64,000 nt of DNA from Viola odorata (taxonomy: Eukaryota; Streptophyta; Magnoliopsida; Malpighiales; Violaceae): contig OY829541.1 in the NCBI GenBank assembly GCA_963691705.1, positions 38,147,661 through 38,211,660 of the forward strand. Direction: 5' to 3'. The notes beneath the pieces were generated by a model. The model did not search any database. It saw only the letters and a list, made by a program, of their open reading frames with translations, and was not told where the DNA came from. This document shows positions 12,168 through 22,904 of this stretch, piece by piece; within the stretch, counting starts at the first letter, position 1; the number at the start of each line of letters is the position of its first letter. A program made the position numbers and the translations under genes.

Positions 12168-12680
12168 TGATAACCATTGACATCACTGTAGCGGCATCTC
12201 CGCCATCCTACCTGGTTGCCCGGTCAAAACACTGTACCTACCAAGGGAGGCACGACACTGTTCCTACCGCCCTTAGCCTGGCGGCCGACCCTGGGATGGT
12301 CGACATCAACGGGGGGCTCTCACGCGACATCCACACGGCGACATCCAATCCCAGGTCACGTATGACATCACCCCGTATGACGTCACCCCGCATGACATCA
12401 TTTCCTACCACTCCAACGACACCTACCAGGGATAACTCCTACCCCCTGTCGGTACATTCCTTCCTTTACCTATAAATACCCCCACCCTTTCAGACAAGAA
12501 GGTAAGCCTAAGACAGCGTGTTGAACCCCTGCCATTTTTACCACTCATACTGACTTAGGCATCGGAGTGTTTACGCCGGAGACCCCCTCCGACGCTTTGC
12601 AGGTCACGAAGGCCCCGGAACAGTGTTCCCGACCAGTCCCCGTAGGCCGATCCTGCTCAGCAAACCTCGGACTCTTATCA
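12168..12680 (+). repeat. 5' LTR of element 2
   Basis: Starts TGATAACC, ends CTTATCA, 513 bp. The TATA box CCTATAAATACC is near 12470. About 75-110 bp upstream, three near-identical 16-bp units hold TGACATCA/TGACGTCA motifs (12362-12401), which are bZIP-type sites. The R and U5 region ends just before the primer-binding site. Confidence 0.92.
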
Positions 12681-12682
12681 AA

Positions 12683-12700
12683 TGGTGCTTTCATTGAGAG
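12683..12700 (+). other. Primer-binding site of element 2
   Basis: TGGTGCTTTCATTGAGAG follows the LTR after two bases and is identical to the site in element 1. The priming tRNA is not assigned. Confidence 0.75.
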
Positions 12701-12764
12701 TCTTGGTTAATTAAGTGAGCTTCCTTGTTAACCAAGCTCTGTTTTTCTTGAGAGTCGAAGGATC

Positions 12765-15700
12765 ATGGCCTCAGATCCGAAAACAACACCCCCACATTCT
12801 CACAGTGCCCACACACGCAGGGAACTTTTTCCTACGTCGTCGCTTAGTACTTTCACCACATCGCATGGGACTCTCTCCGCACAGACAGATTTCCTTTTTG
12901 GATCGGCAGGACTCACGCCGTTTTCTCAGACGGGCGCCCCATTTTCTCGAGCGAGTGCCCCGTTTTCTCAAATGGGCACTCCATCGCCCCAGACGGGCGC
13001 CCCGATTTCTCATATGGGCGGACCTAGTCACCCCGCTCCTCCACCCACAGGATCCAGAATGGGCAATGCTAACAGTCCTTTGGCAAGTTCAATCTCAGCC
13101 CTTCGAGCCCAGCTGGACTATTTGACTGAGTTAGCCGCATGCTTTACTTCTAGTGCCCCTGGGCAAGGTGTGCCTTCACAGTTTGTTTTCACCCCTTCTA
13201 TCATCACTGAACGACCGGTGTCGTCTCGACGACAAGTGAGCGCCCCTTTTACTTTACCTGCGATAAGCACGCCATTGAACTTTGTACAATTTACCGAGAG
13301 ACAGGTAGAGCCTTACATATCGCGAGTGCCACGGGTCCCCGTCTCCCAAGTAGAGCAGCAACAAGGCGACTATGGGGAGCGTTGGGACGGTAGGAGAGAG
13401 GGAGCTGACAGAGGGGCTTCCCTGGAGCGGAGCGAAATATCAGGCAGTAGAAGGCACCGAACCCGTTCACCTAGAAGTCGCAGCCAATCCCCTAGGCAAC
13501 GGTACACCCCGGAGCCTCGAGGGCACAGACGACACTTGGAAATTTCTCCACCTCGTCACGATCGTGAGATTTTAGATGACACCTCAGGTCATCCGTTCAG
13601 CCACCGTATAAGGCATCACAGGGTCAGTCGACACGTTAAGCTCCCTACAGAGACATATGACGGCACTAAGGATCTCATCTCTCACCTGAACAAGGTGAAG
13701 GATTTTGTGCAATTCTAGACGCACAACGACGCACCACTAAGGATTTTGAACAAGGTCAGATATTCGTTATGACATTGCCAGGGGTAGCCCGCCTCTAGTT
13801 TGAAGGACTCCCTGCCCGGTCGATTGATAACTTCTTGCAATTGGAAAGTAAGTTCAAGAGTCTCTTCAGCACCGCTATCCCCATCCGGAAGTCAGCCGCA
13901 GCCTTGTTTGACATACGCAGGAAACCTGAAGAATCCTTAAAAGGTTATCTTGGTCGCTTCGACATGGAGATGTCACTAACGCCCGGCATCACTATTGACT
14001 TCGCCATAGAAGCATTGAAGTGAAACTGTGACTACGGAAAGTTGAGGGACAAGTTAATGGTAGACCCCCCGGTAACCTTAGACACATTAAGGTTGAAGGC
14101 TCATAATTACGCAAGAATGGAAGAGGAGGAATATAGAGATAAAATGCGAAACATGCCCCAGAGTGCACCTCCCGTCCCTGCTACTCAAGCCAGCATGACC
14201 CACGACACCCGCTAGGGTGATGAATACGCCCAGCGGAAAGATTACATCCCTAAGGCGTCAAATCGACAGAAAGGTAACTTTTTTAGAGGAAGAACTGGCG
14301 GCTCGAACATTCAGCGGTAGGCGGACCCGCCTAAGGGTCAGATCTACGACCCCGACTTTCCTTCTCTTATACTTTCACGAGCGGAAATCTTAGCAATTAT
14401 TCAACAGCGGAACCTGCCGATCCGCTACCCAGCCCCTATAAAACCAGGAGTGATCATGGGAGGAAGAGAAAATGCTTTCTGCAAATTCCATAAGGCCAGG
14501 GGACATTCCACAGATGCATGTAGAGAATTGAAGCTAGCCATAGAGCGTTTGTTAGAAGAGGGTTACCTCGGAGAATTTACCGCCAGAGTAAGGGAAGAAG
14601 TTAGAGGCAACCCCCCGCGCGGGGCGTTAGGCGGTCAGCAACTGCCTCCTCTCCCTGGAAGTAGTGGGACTTCTGGTGGAAGGGGGAAGGAAGCGTTAAC
14701 GATCCATGACGAGGACATTCCCATTATCAACATCATTGCCGATGGCGCATCATATCTTGACGAGCTTACCCCAGCGACACCCGCTGCAGGGGAGAAGCGA
14801 AAATGAGAAACCCATCCCGCAAAGAAAGAAGCGATAGATATGCTGGACAGGATGGTACTGTCCTTCACAGAAGAGGATGAAAAGGGTGTCGTCTTCCCTC
14901 ATAATGACGCGTTGTTAGTAACGCCCGTCATCGGAAACCATGGGATTAGAAGAACCCTCATTGACAACAACAGCGCGGTAAACCTATTTTCACTGACAAC
15001 GGCAGCGCAGTAAACCTATAACCTTATGAAGCGCCCCGCTGGTGAATTGGCACCATGCAAGAAGCTAATCATTGGAGTGGACGGTATCCCCATACCGATA
15101 ACTAGAGTCACAGTGTTGCCCGTATACTTTAGGGAAGATACTTCCAAGCGATCAGAAGAGTTATTGTTCTTGGTCGTAGACCTCATCTTACCATATAATG
15201 CTATTCTAGGGCGGTCGTTCCTCAATCGCTTTGGGGCGGCGATATCTCAAAAACATCTCAGGATGAAATATCCTTCTTGGGAAGGAGTGGTATCAATCAA
15301 GGGCGACCAAAAGCTAGCCGCCGAGTGTTATTTGCTTATGACACAGAAAAAGTCTGACCAGTACGTATGCATAGCGGCGGATCCCTATAAACCAAGGGAT
15401 GAAAGGCGCACTCAACCGGTAGATACGATGGTGCCCGTTCCCGTCAATGACAATAGTGAGGCAAGTTTCTTGGTCAGTGAAAAGCTAACTCCGGAGGAGA
15501 GCGCACAATTAGCCCGACTGCTGAACAAGTGCAAAGGGGAGTTCGCCTGGAAGCCAACGAACATGCCTGGCGTGTCTAGAGAGGTAGCGAAACATCGGCT
15601 TAACGTCGACCCGTGTTCCACCCCAGTCCAACAGAAGCGGCGAGTGTTCTCTGCGGAGAAGACAATGGCCATTGACAAAGAGGTAACAAAACTCCTGGAG

Positions 15701-18700
15701 GCGGGATTCATTCGAGAGGTTCAATACCCCACTTGGCTGGTCAATCCCGTCCTAAGCCCAGCGGAGACTGGTGTATGTGTATTGATTTCACTGATTTAAA
15801 CGACACCTACCCCAAAGATTGTTATCCACTTCCCAGGATTGATCAGTTGGTCGATCAAGCGGCAGGCTACACATATTTGAGCTCTTTGGACGCCAACTCT
15901 GGATACCATCAGATTCCTATGGCCGAAGAAGACGAGGAGAAGACGGCATTCATAACCCCAAAGGCCACTTATTGTTACACAGCGATGCCGTTTGGCTTGA
16001 AGAATGCTGGGGCAACTTTCCAGCGTATGGCGAATAAGGTGTTCGAGAGGCAAATTGGGAAGAACGTAGAAACCTACGTAGATGATCTGTTGGTCAAGAG
16101 CCGAAGCTTTAATGACCATTTGGCAGACCTACAAGAGGTGTTTGACACATTAAGGAAATACAAGCTGAAACTGAATCCTCGCAAATGTGCATTCGCATTT
16201 CAAACAGGAAAATTTCTGGGGTATGTGGTAAGCTAGAAGGGCATCCAGCCGAATCCGTCAAAGATCAAGGCCATTCATGAAATGGCATCGCCGCGAACCG
16301 TCCAAGAGGTCCAAAGGTTGACAGGACGCGTCATCGCGTTAGGGCGATTTATTTCCAAGCAGGGCGAGAGATGCCTACCGTTTTTTAAAGTTATACGCAA
16401 GAAGGCTCCTTTTGGATGGACACAAGAATGCGAAGAAGCGTTCGTAGGTTTGAAAACCTACTTGTCGTCTGATTTGGTGCTGACGCGACCAGAGCCAGGC
16501 GACACCTTATTCTTATATCTCGGTGTGGCAGATGAAGTAGTTAGTATTGTCCTAGTACGAGAGGACAATCATGCCCACCGTCCTATTTTATTCATCAGCC
16601 ATGTGCTAAAAAATACGGAGGTGCGATACTCCCACATTGAAAAGGTGGCATTCGCCCTAATACAATCCACACGAAAGATGGACAGATACTTTCAAGCCCA
16701 TCCAGTCATCGTGCTCACAGATCAGCCTTTGAAGAGAATTTTCAAGAAGCCAGAGTCCTCGGGGAGGATGTTAATTTGGGAAATCGAGCTCGAGCAGTAT
16801 GGATTACAGTACAAGGCTCGACCATCAGTAAAAGTCCAGGTCTTAGCGGATTTTATTGCCGAGTGCACCTTTGCTAAGGACCCTATGGCGGAGTCGTGTG
16901 AAGAGGGAGAGAATAGAGCAAAGCTCCCATCCTCGGAGGCCCACGCGGATTCATGGGTTATATACGTGGATGGTGCTAAAAATCAAGAACTGGCAGGAAC
17001 TGGCATCCACATGATCGGGCCACACGATGTACAAGCGCGATATGCCATTAGAATTTTACAACCGTTATCTAATAACGCAGCGGAGTATGAAGCGTTATTA
17101 GCAGGGCTCAGAATAGGAAGAAACCTCTTCACCAAAGCCGAAGGCGGCATGGTAGCAGGAGCCCCGCGGTTAGAAATACGAGGTGACTCCAAGTTAATAA
17201 TGGACCACGTTTTGGGACACTCTCAAGCCAGAGAGCCCATCATGGTGCAATACCTCTTGAAAGTAAAGCAAGAATTGATGGAAATAGAGCAAAGCGGTGT
17301 GCGCGTCACCTTTGAACATATCCCTCGAGAGGACAATGCCGAGGCAGACAACCTGGCCAAAACGGCAGCTAATCAGGAAGCAATTATACCAGGAGACGTG
17401 TACTACGAGGAAAAGTCAATGTCGTCCTTCATGGAGGAGCAGTTGTCGCTGTGTGTAGAAGAAATTGAAAAGGATTGGAGGATCCCCGTGATAAAAAATT
17501 TAAAGCACGATGAGTTACCGAGTGATAACGTTGAAAGGAAAAAAGTATTGAAACAAGCAGCAAGATGCACCTACTACGATGGGGAGCTAATTCAGAGGTG
17601 TTTCTCCCACCCAGCGGCAAAATGCATAACTGAACACGAAGGCCTCCACACCCTGCGAGAGATTCATAAAGGGATCTGCGGTATGCACGTGTCGGGCGGC
17701 ACCATGGCCGCACAAGTGTTTCGGTCAGGATTTTACTGGCCCACCATTCGCAGGGACTACAACAACTTCATGCAGACATGTCACAAATGCCAAGAATTTG
17801 CTAAAATCCCCCGGCGACCTGCCACGGAGATCTCTGAAATCTTAGCTCCTTGCCCTTTTGCTAAATAGGGAATTGACATTCTAGGCCCTTTTCCTAAGGC
17901 GAGATCCCAACTGAAATTCGTAATAGTGGTTGTGGACTACTTCCCAAAATGGGCAGAAGCGGAGGCAGTAGCTAACATCACAACCGAAAAAGTATGGCAC
18001 TTTTTCAAGCACCAAATTATTATGCGCTTTGGGGTACCCCGTGTGCTGGTCAGTGACAACGGGACGCAATTTACTAGCCGCTTCTTCAAGGAATAGTGTG
18101 AGGAATTCCAGATCGAACAAAGGTTTTCCTCCGTGGCGCATCCTCAGACTAATGGCCAGGCAGAGGTGACCAACCGAAGCATCCTAAGGGAATTAAGAAA
18201 AACCTAGAGGGCTCGAAAAAGAAATGGCCAGATGAACTACCTTATGTAATGTAGGCCTACCGCATGACTGTCAAAACTAGCACAGGGGAAACGCCCTTTG
18301 CGATGGCCTTTGGTACCGAGGCCGTCACGCCTGTGGAAATTGGCACCCTAAGCCTAAGGGTGGAATACTTCAAAGAGGAACTAGACGAAGAAAGATTACG
18401 AGCTAACCTTGACATGTTATCTGAACTACATGAGGAAGCTCTCCTGAAAACAATGCACTATAAGAGGAAAATGGCGCGGTACCACAATAGACACGTTAAG
18501 GAGTGGTTGCTCAAGGCAGGAGACATGGTGCTCAGGGACAAGCGAGCGGCGGGCCAACGAATGTGGAAACTTAGCTCGAATTGGGAGGGCCCATACTATG
18601 TCACCCGCGTTATCGGGAAGGGGGCATATCACCTGGAAATACTTGACGGTACCCCCTTACCTAACTCTTGGAATATTGCTCGCTTGAAATTATATCATAC

Positions 18701-18710
18701 TAGAATTTGA
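12765..18710 (+). pseudogene. gag-pol: gag-pol of Tat element 2 (at least ten stop codons and several frameshifts)
   Basis: Gag starts at ATG 12765 (MASDPKTT). The domain order equals element 1: capsid, CxxH/GHxxxC knuckle (about 14475-14525), protease region, RT with YVDD (about 16075-16090), RNase H, second RNase H (YVDGAKN, AEYEALLAG, GDSKLI, NAEADNLA), integrase HHCC finger and core. In-frame stops are at 13716, 13796, 14021, 14213, 14318, 14804, 16234, 17866, 18094 and 18252. Where element 1 allows comparison, most replace Q, W or R codons by C-to-T or G-to-A change. Frame breaks lie near 13740, 15000, 15760 and 18190. The one near 15000 is a local duplication of the protease active-site region: the first copy reads DNNSAVNL, the second DNGSAVNL. 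The proteins are relics; any movement would need helpers. Confidence 0.9.
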
Positions 18711-19900
18711 CATGTCGTGGTGCATGGTCTAACAGTTATTTTAGAGATATCTTTTATTCTTTGTTGGTTGTTTGTGGTGTGCAGATAACAGTGAAAAGGG
18801 TGTCGGGAGTGAAAAGTCCTAACCTTGTGGTAGGCCAGGCTAACACAGACGGGCCGCTGAGACGAGGCACGCCCCGGCAACCCTAGAAATATATGGTGCT
18901 GGAAGTGAAAAGTTCTAGCCTTGTAAGGCCGGCCTTGATCAGGCGGCTCACTAAGAGGAGACACGCTCCAGCGTCGTCGGGAGTGAAAAGTCCTATCCTG
19001 GGATACTCGTGCTTACACAGGCGGTATACCAAGACGAGGCACGCCCCGACTCCCCTGGGAGTGCAAATCCTACCCTTGTGACAACCCGTGCTCACATAGG
19101 CGGTTGGCCACCAAGACGAGGTACGACCTCAGGGAAGATAACAACTCCACCCCGAAAGTGAAAATCCTATCCTTACGATGGTGGCGCTAACACAGGCACA
19201 TTGTTAAGAAGTGGCACGTTTCGAGGTGCGAGGTGACAACGCTGAGGAGTGAAAAGTCCTATCCTCGTGATGGCCGGCCTTGATCAGGCGGCTCACTGAG
19301 ATGTGGCACTTCTCGGCCAACTGAAGAAATATGAAAAGTCATGATACCCCAGCAAGTAACCGGAAGGAACAAACCCGGTGAAGTTGCCTGGATGAGTATG
19401 TGACACAAGCGACATCTTGGGGGAGGGATCGTGCCAAGTGATCTTGGAGTATACGTGGCAACACCCTAAGGTAATTTAAACTCTCTGTGACATGTCGCTA
19501 CTAACGTAAACGATAAGTGAAAATGTGCAGGAACATTGAGGTGGCAAAACACCCGAGAAGGTAATGAGATCGTGGAAAGGCAAGATATTTCAACTGCATA
19601 GCGGTCATAGTGTTATCTAGATGGCCTTCACGAAGAGGAGAAAAGCATGATGCCGCTTGAAACATTACATGTTATGGCCCTGCGAAGGCTCGAATACGCG
19701 TGCGGCATCACTCTATCAACATTGGCGCTACAAGTCCACAGATAAACGGCAATAGACTAAGAAAAACCATTGGTAAAGGAAAGTCACGGCCAAAATATAT
19801 ATGTTGTTTATACAAGAGCGGAGGCTCGCGTAGGCGAAAAGCCTCGTAATACAAAAGAGCAAAAAGGGAAGGTGCCCTACAAACGAGAAGAACAAAAAAC
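18711..19900. repeat. Tandem-repeat spacer between pol and antisense ORF A (element 2)
   Basis: About six degenerate repeats of roughly 80-110 bp span 18790-19330. Each carries a GGAGTGAAAAGTCCTATCCT-like core, then a block like GGCCTTGATCAGGCGGCTCA and a GAGGCACGCCCC-like block. It is the counterpart of 3429-4569 in element 1. From 19330 to 19900 no repeat or gene is evident. Confidence 0.72.
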
Positions 19901-22241
19901 CTATGGCCCTGGCAAGTTGTTATCTCCTTCGCCTCCCTGCGGCTTCCTTACCCAATAGTAGCCGGCTTCCATAAGGCCTCCGAACTTCTCTCTGAAGAGC
20001 TGAATGATAGCATCGGCATCAAATTTGTCTCGGCCATAGCGTTCAATAAAGCAATCGGCCATGATACCCACGGTCTGCTCAAAAAACCACTGGCATTTGT
20101 CTGCCGTCTCTGACTCAAGCATGGCACGCTGGTCCCGTTCCGCCTGTAGGACTGCATCCTTGGTAGCCTCGCGCCCTTTGGCTTCCTCCAACTCCTTCCT
20201 TGCAGCCGCCAAGCTGGCTTCCATATTTTGCCGCTCTTCTGCATGCTTCCTCAGTTCCTCTCGGCTCTTCCCAAGCTCCTCTTGGTTTCTGTTAACCTCT
20301 TCCAAAAGTTGGCAGTTGGTGTCGCACCACTCCTTGGAGGAAGAGCTAAGAGAGCTCACTCGCTTCGTCACATCCTTAGACTAGTAGTGGAAGTCTTGAA
20401 GGCCAGAGAAGAGTTGAGTACGTATCCGCTGCAGTTGCTCACCTTGAGCATGAGAGAGGAAAGCCTGCTCCTCCTCCTTAAGTGAAAACATATGCGCCGC
20501 CAAGTATGCAGATGTCGCCAGAGAGATGTCACCCCCTAACGCGGGGAACCCATGTTGACGGATATTACTTAAGTCAACTTGGTGGGTGGCGGCCCCGCTA
20601 GAAAGTATGGTGCTCAAGTCAGCCACCAAACGCGGAGGCTCGGTAGGCACAAGGGAAGGAGAGATTGTTGGGGCGGCAGCAGGGACAAAGAAGACATCAG
20701 GAGGAGACGGAGGGGAGTGAGAGGATGTCCCGGCGTCAAGATTAAAACTGCTGGCCTGGAGATGAGGAAAATCGCTCTCTGAGATATCCCCCGCGAAACC
20801 TAGTTGATGGTTAAGGGGGGAGACGACGCGGCGAAAGAAGAAGGAAAGGGCGTGGAAGCAACCCTGTTCCCCGGCGGCTCAAAGAATTGATCGCCTGCTA
20901 AGGGGCCAGTACCAGCGGCATTTCCCTGCTTTTCTTGATCTGCGGCAAGGTCGTCCGAGGAAGGGACATCCTCGGTGAGGCGTGGCCTCTTGGGACCGAG
21001 AATGCGCGTCAGGTCCATACCGTCGTGGGAAGGGGCAGTGGAAGAAATGGTAGCAATATCCTACAGAGGAGTAAAGAGAATAAAGAGACAACTAAATGGA
21101 ATAACAAACCTGCAAGAAGTTGCCAGACTTACCTTAGAAGTCGGAATAGAAGGGCGGGTAGGAGCGATGACGCGGAGACGGATAGTCCTCTTTTTCTTCT
21201 TAGTAACTGGAGGTCGAAAGGATGACGCTTGAGTAAGATCTACACTTGGAGAAGAAATTGGCTCAGTGGCTGAAGCGGCAGTAACCTCCGCGTGAGGGCG
21301 AGAAGAAGACTCAGGCGCAGAAGTGGACGGGTTCGCAATGTTAGCAGCGACACCACCCGAAGCAGCGACAAGATCCTCTTTTTCCTTTCTCCGTAGAGCT
21401 CTTCTTTCTCATTTTTTGATGCACTCGGGTTTCCATCCGGCGGGAGGATCTGCAGGAATAAGAGAAAAGTGTCAGAGTTAGTACTGACAGAGAATAACGA
21501 ATGAGGCGGAGGGTGCTCACTCTGGATACAGCCTCGGACGTCGCCCCGGCATGCAAGCTCACGGGTGTGAAGACCAGGAATCTCTGTCAGATTAAGCAAT
21601 TTGTCCAACCAACCTTGTTCAACTGATCCTAGATGCGGCCTCCCACCCCAGGCACCGTCCCTAACAATCATATTAAACCCACTTTGCCACAAAGGTTCGG
21701 GCAAAGTGACGATAAAAAACCCCTTCTTCCAGGCATCAATAGAAGATTCAAGGTGTAATAATTTCCAGGTGAAGGGCTTTAATGAGTCAACATCATAGCG
21801 AGGCGATATCACTATGACACCGTTACTATGGTTGTACAATTGAAATAAGGATCGAAGCAACAACAGAGAAGGGGATTCAATCCCTGCATATCTACAAAGA
21901 GCTATAAAGGCATAAATGCCGCAGTAAGCATTTGGGCTCAACTGGGCAGCGTTCAAGTCGAATTCAGAAAATAATTCTGCAATCAGAGGATCCAGAGGGA
22001 GTTTAAAGCCATAGTTAAACATTTTTGCATAGAGAATCCTACGATTGCCGGACAGTTCGCTGTTGAGGCAGAGTGGCCTAGGGGCAACTTCAGTGGAATA
22101 CCCATCCAAATAATCTAGATTGGCATTATAATTTCACAACCGCCGCCAAAGAACGGCGGTGGAAGCAATGGTGGAGGCGGTACCCTCAATATCTCCTTCC
22201 CCAGCAGATTGGGGTGAAGAATAACGGCGATTGCGAGCCAT
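19901..22241 (-). pseudogene. Antisense ORF A of element 2 (plant mobile / 'putative gypsy type transposon' domain, coiled-coil C-terminus)
   Basis: The start is taken at ATG 22241 (MARNRRYSSP). The frame has a TGA near 22138, then continues (DGYSTEVAPRPLCLNS...) through SPRYDVDSLKPFTWKLLH and EQGWLDKLLNL, as in element 1. Intron 1 is 21450-21520 (71 nt, GTGAGC...CTGCAG), at the same place as the 70-nt intron 1799-1868 of element 1. A second intron begins at about 21135 (AAG|GTAAGT) and ends at about 21062 (TGTAG). The C-terminal 150 residues (20371-19901) are a charged coiled coil ending near the motif AGYYWVRKPQGGEGD. The gene is antisense to gag-pol, so its introns are not removed from the element's genomic RNA. 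Function is unknown; a DNA- or RNA-binding role would be a guess. Confidence 0.75.
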
Positions 22242-22388
22242 GAATAAAGCTAAGCTAAGAGCGGAGTAGGAGGTACCTTTTCAAAAAAGAAGGTCGAGAT
22301 ACCCAGGCGGCGGCGGATCGCAAAGAGGAGAAGAAAAGTTGTGTTCATTTCTTAGGGAAAATGCAGCAAAAGACGAGAAGAGATGAGA

Positions 22389-22406
22389 GGGGTTTTATAA
22401 CCCTAG
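22389..22406 (-). promoter_or_regulatory. Conserved TATA box of antisense ORF A (element 2)
   Basis: On the minus strand CTAGGGTTATAAAACCCC lies about 150 bp upstream of ATG 22241, matching 908-924 of element 1 at its first 17 bases. Confidence 0.65.
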
Positions 22407-22904
22407 GGCTCAAGTGGAACGACAGATCAAACGGTTGTTGTGTGTGACGTGTCAAAAATAAGGGACGCGGGAAAAGGGTACAGCCCCAGGCGAGTGAAAA
22501 GACATTTCCAGCCTCACCATTCCCCTAGCGTTCCCCTCTGCGGACACGTGTGCTTTGAGCATCATGACTGCCTCTTTAGTATCAGACAAAAGAGGTCAGA
22601 GCATTAAATGCTCTGAAAAAGTGAAGTCAGGCCCAATGAAAGAGAAGGCATGTCACAATGCTGCGACACGCAAAAAGCACAAGCACGAAGTAAAAGCGGA
22701 CAAGCGATAAGTACGTTCAACCGGAATGCAGCACCGCCAACGTACATGTATTATTTGGTCAAGTACACTAGATTTATTAATTATTACAAACCAAGGAGGC
22801 GACATCGAAGTCCAAATAGAAAAAATAATACAACAGCGTCACTGATAATAAAGCGACACCTCAATCAACCGGCATCGAACGGGCCTCGCACGGATGTCGT
22901 CTCT
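22407..22904. other. Spacer between antisense ORFs A and B (element 2)
   Basis: No gene is seen. A small plus-strand reading frame (22650-23108) runs across the end of ORF B and has no counterpart in element 1. The GGACACGTGTGC stretch near 22540 resembles a G-box and lies upstream of the ORF A TATA box. Element 1 has a similar ACACACGTGTCC at 746-757. Confidence 0.4.
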
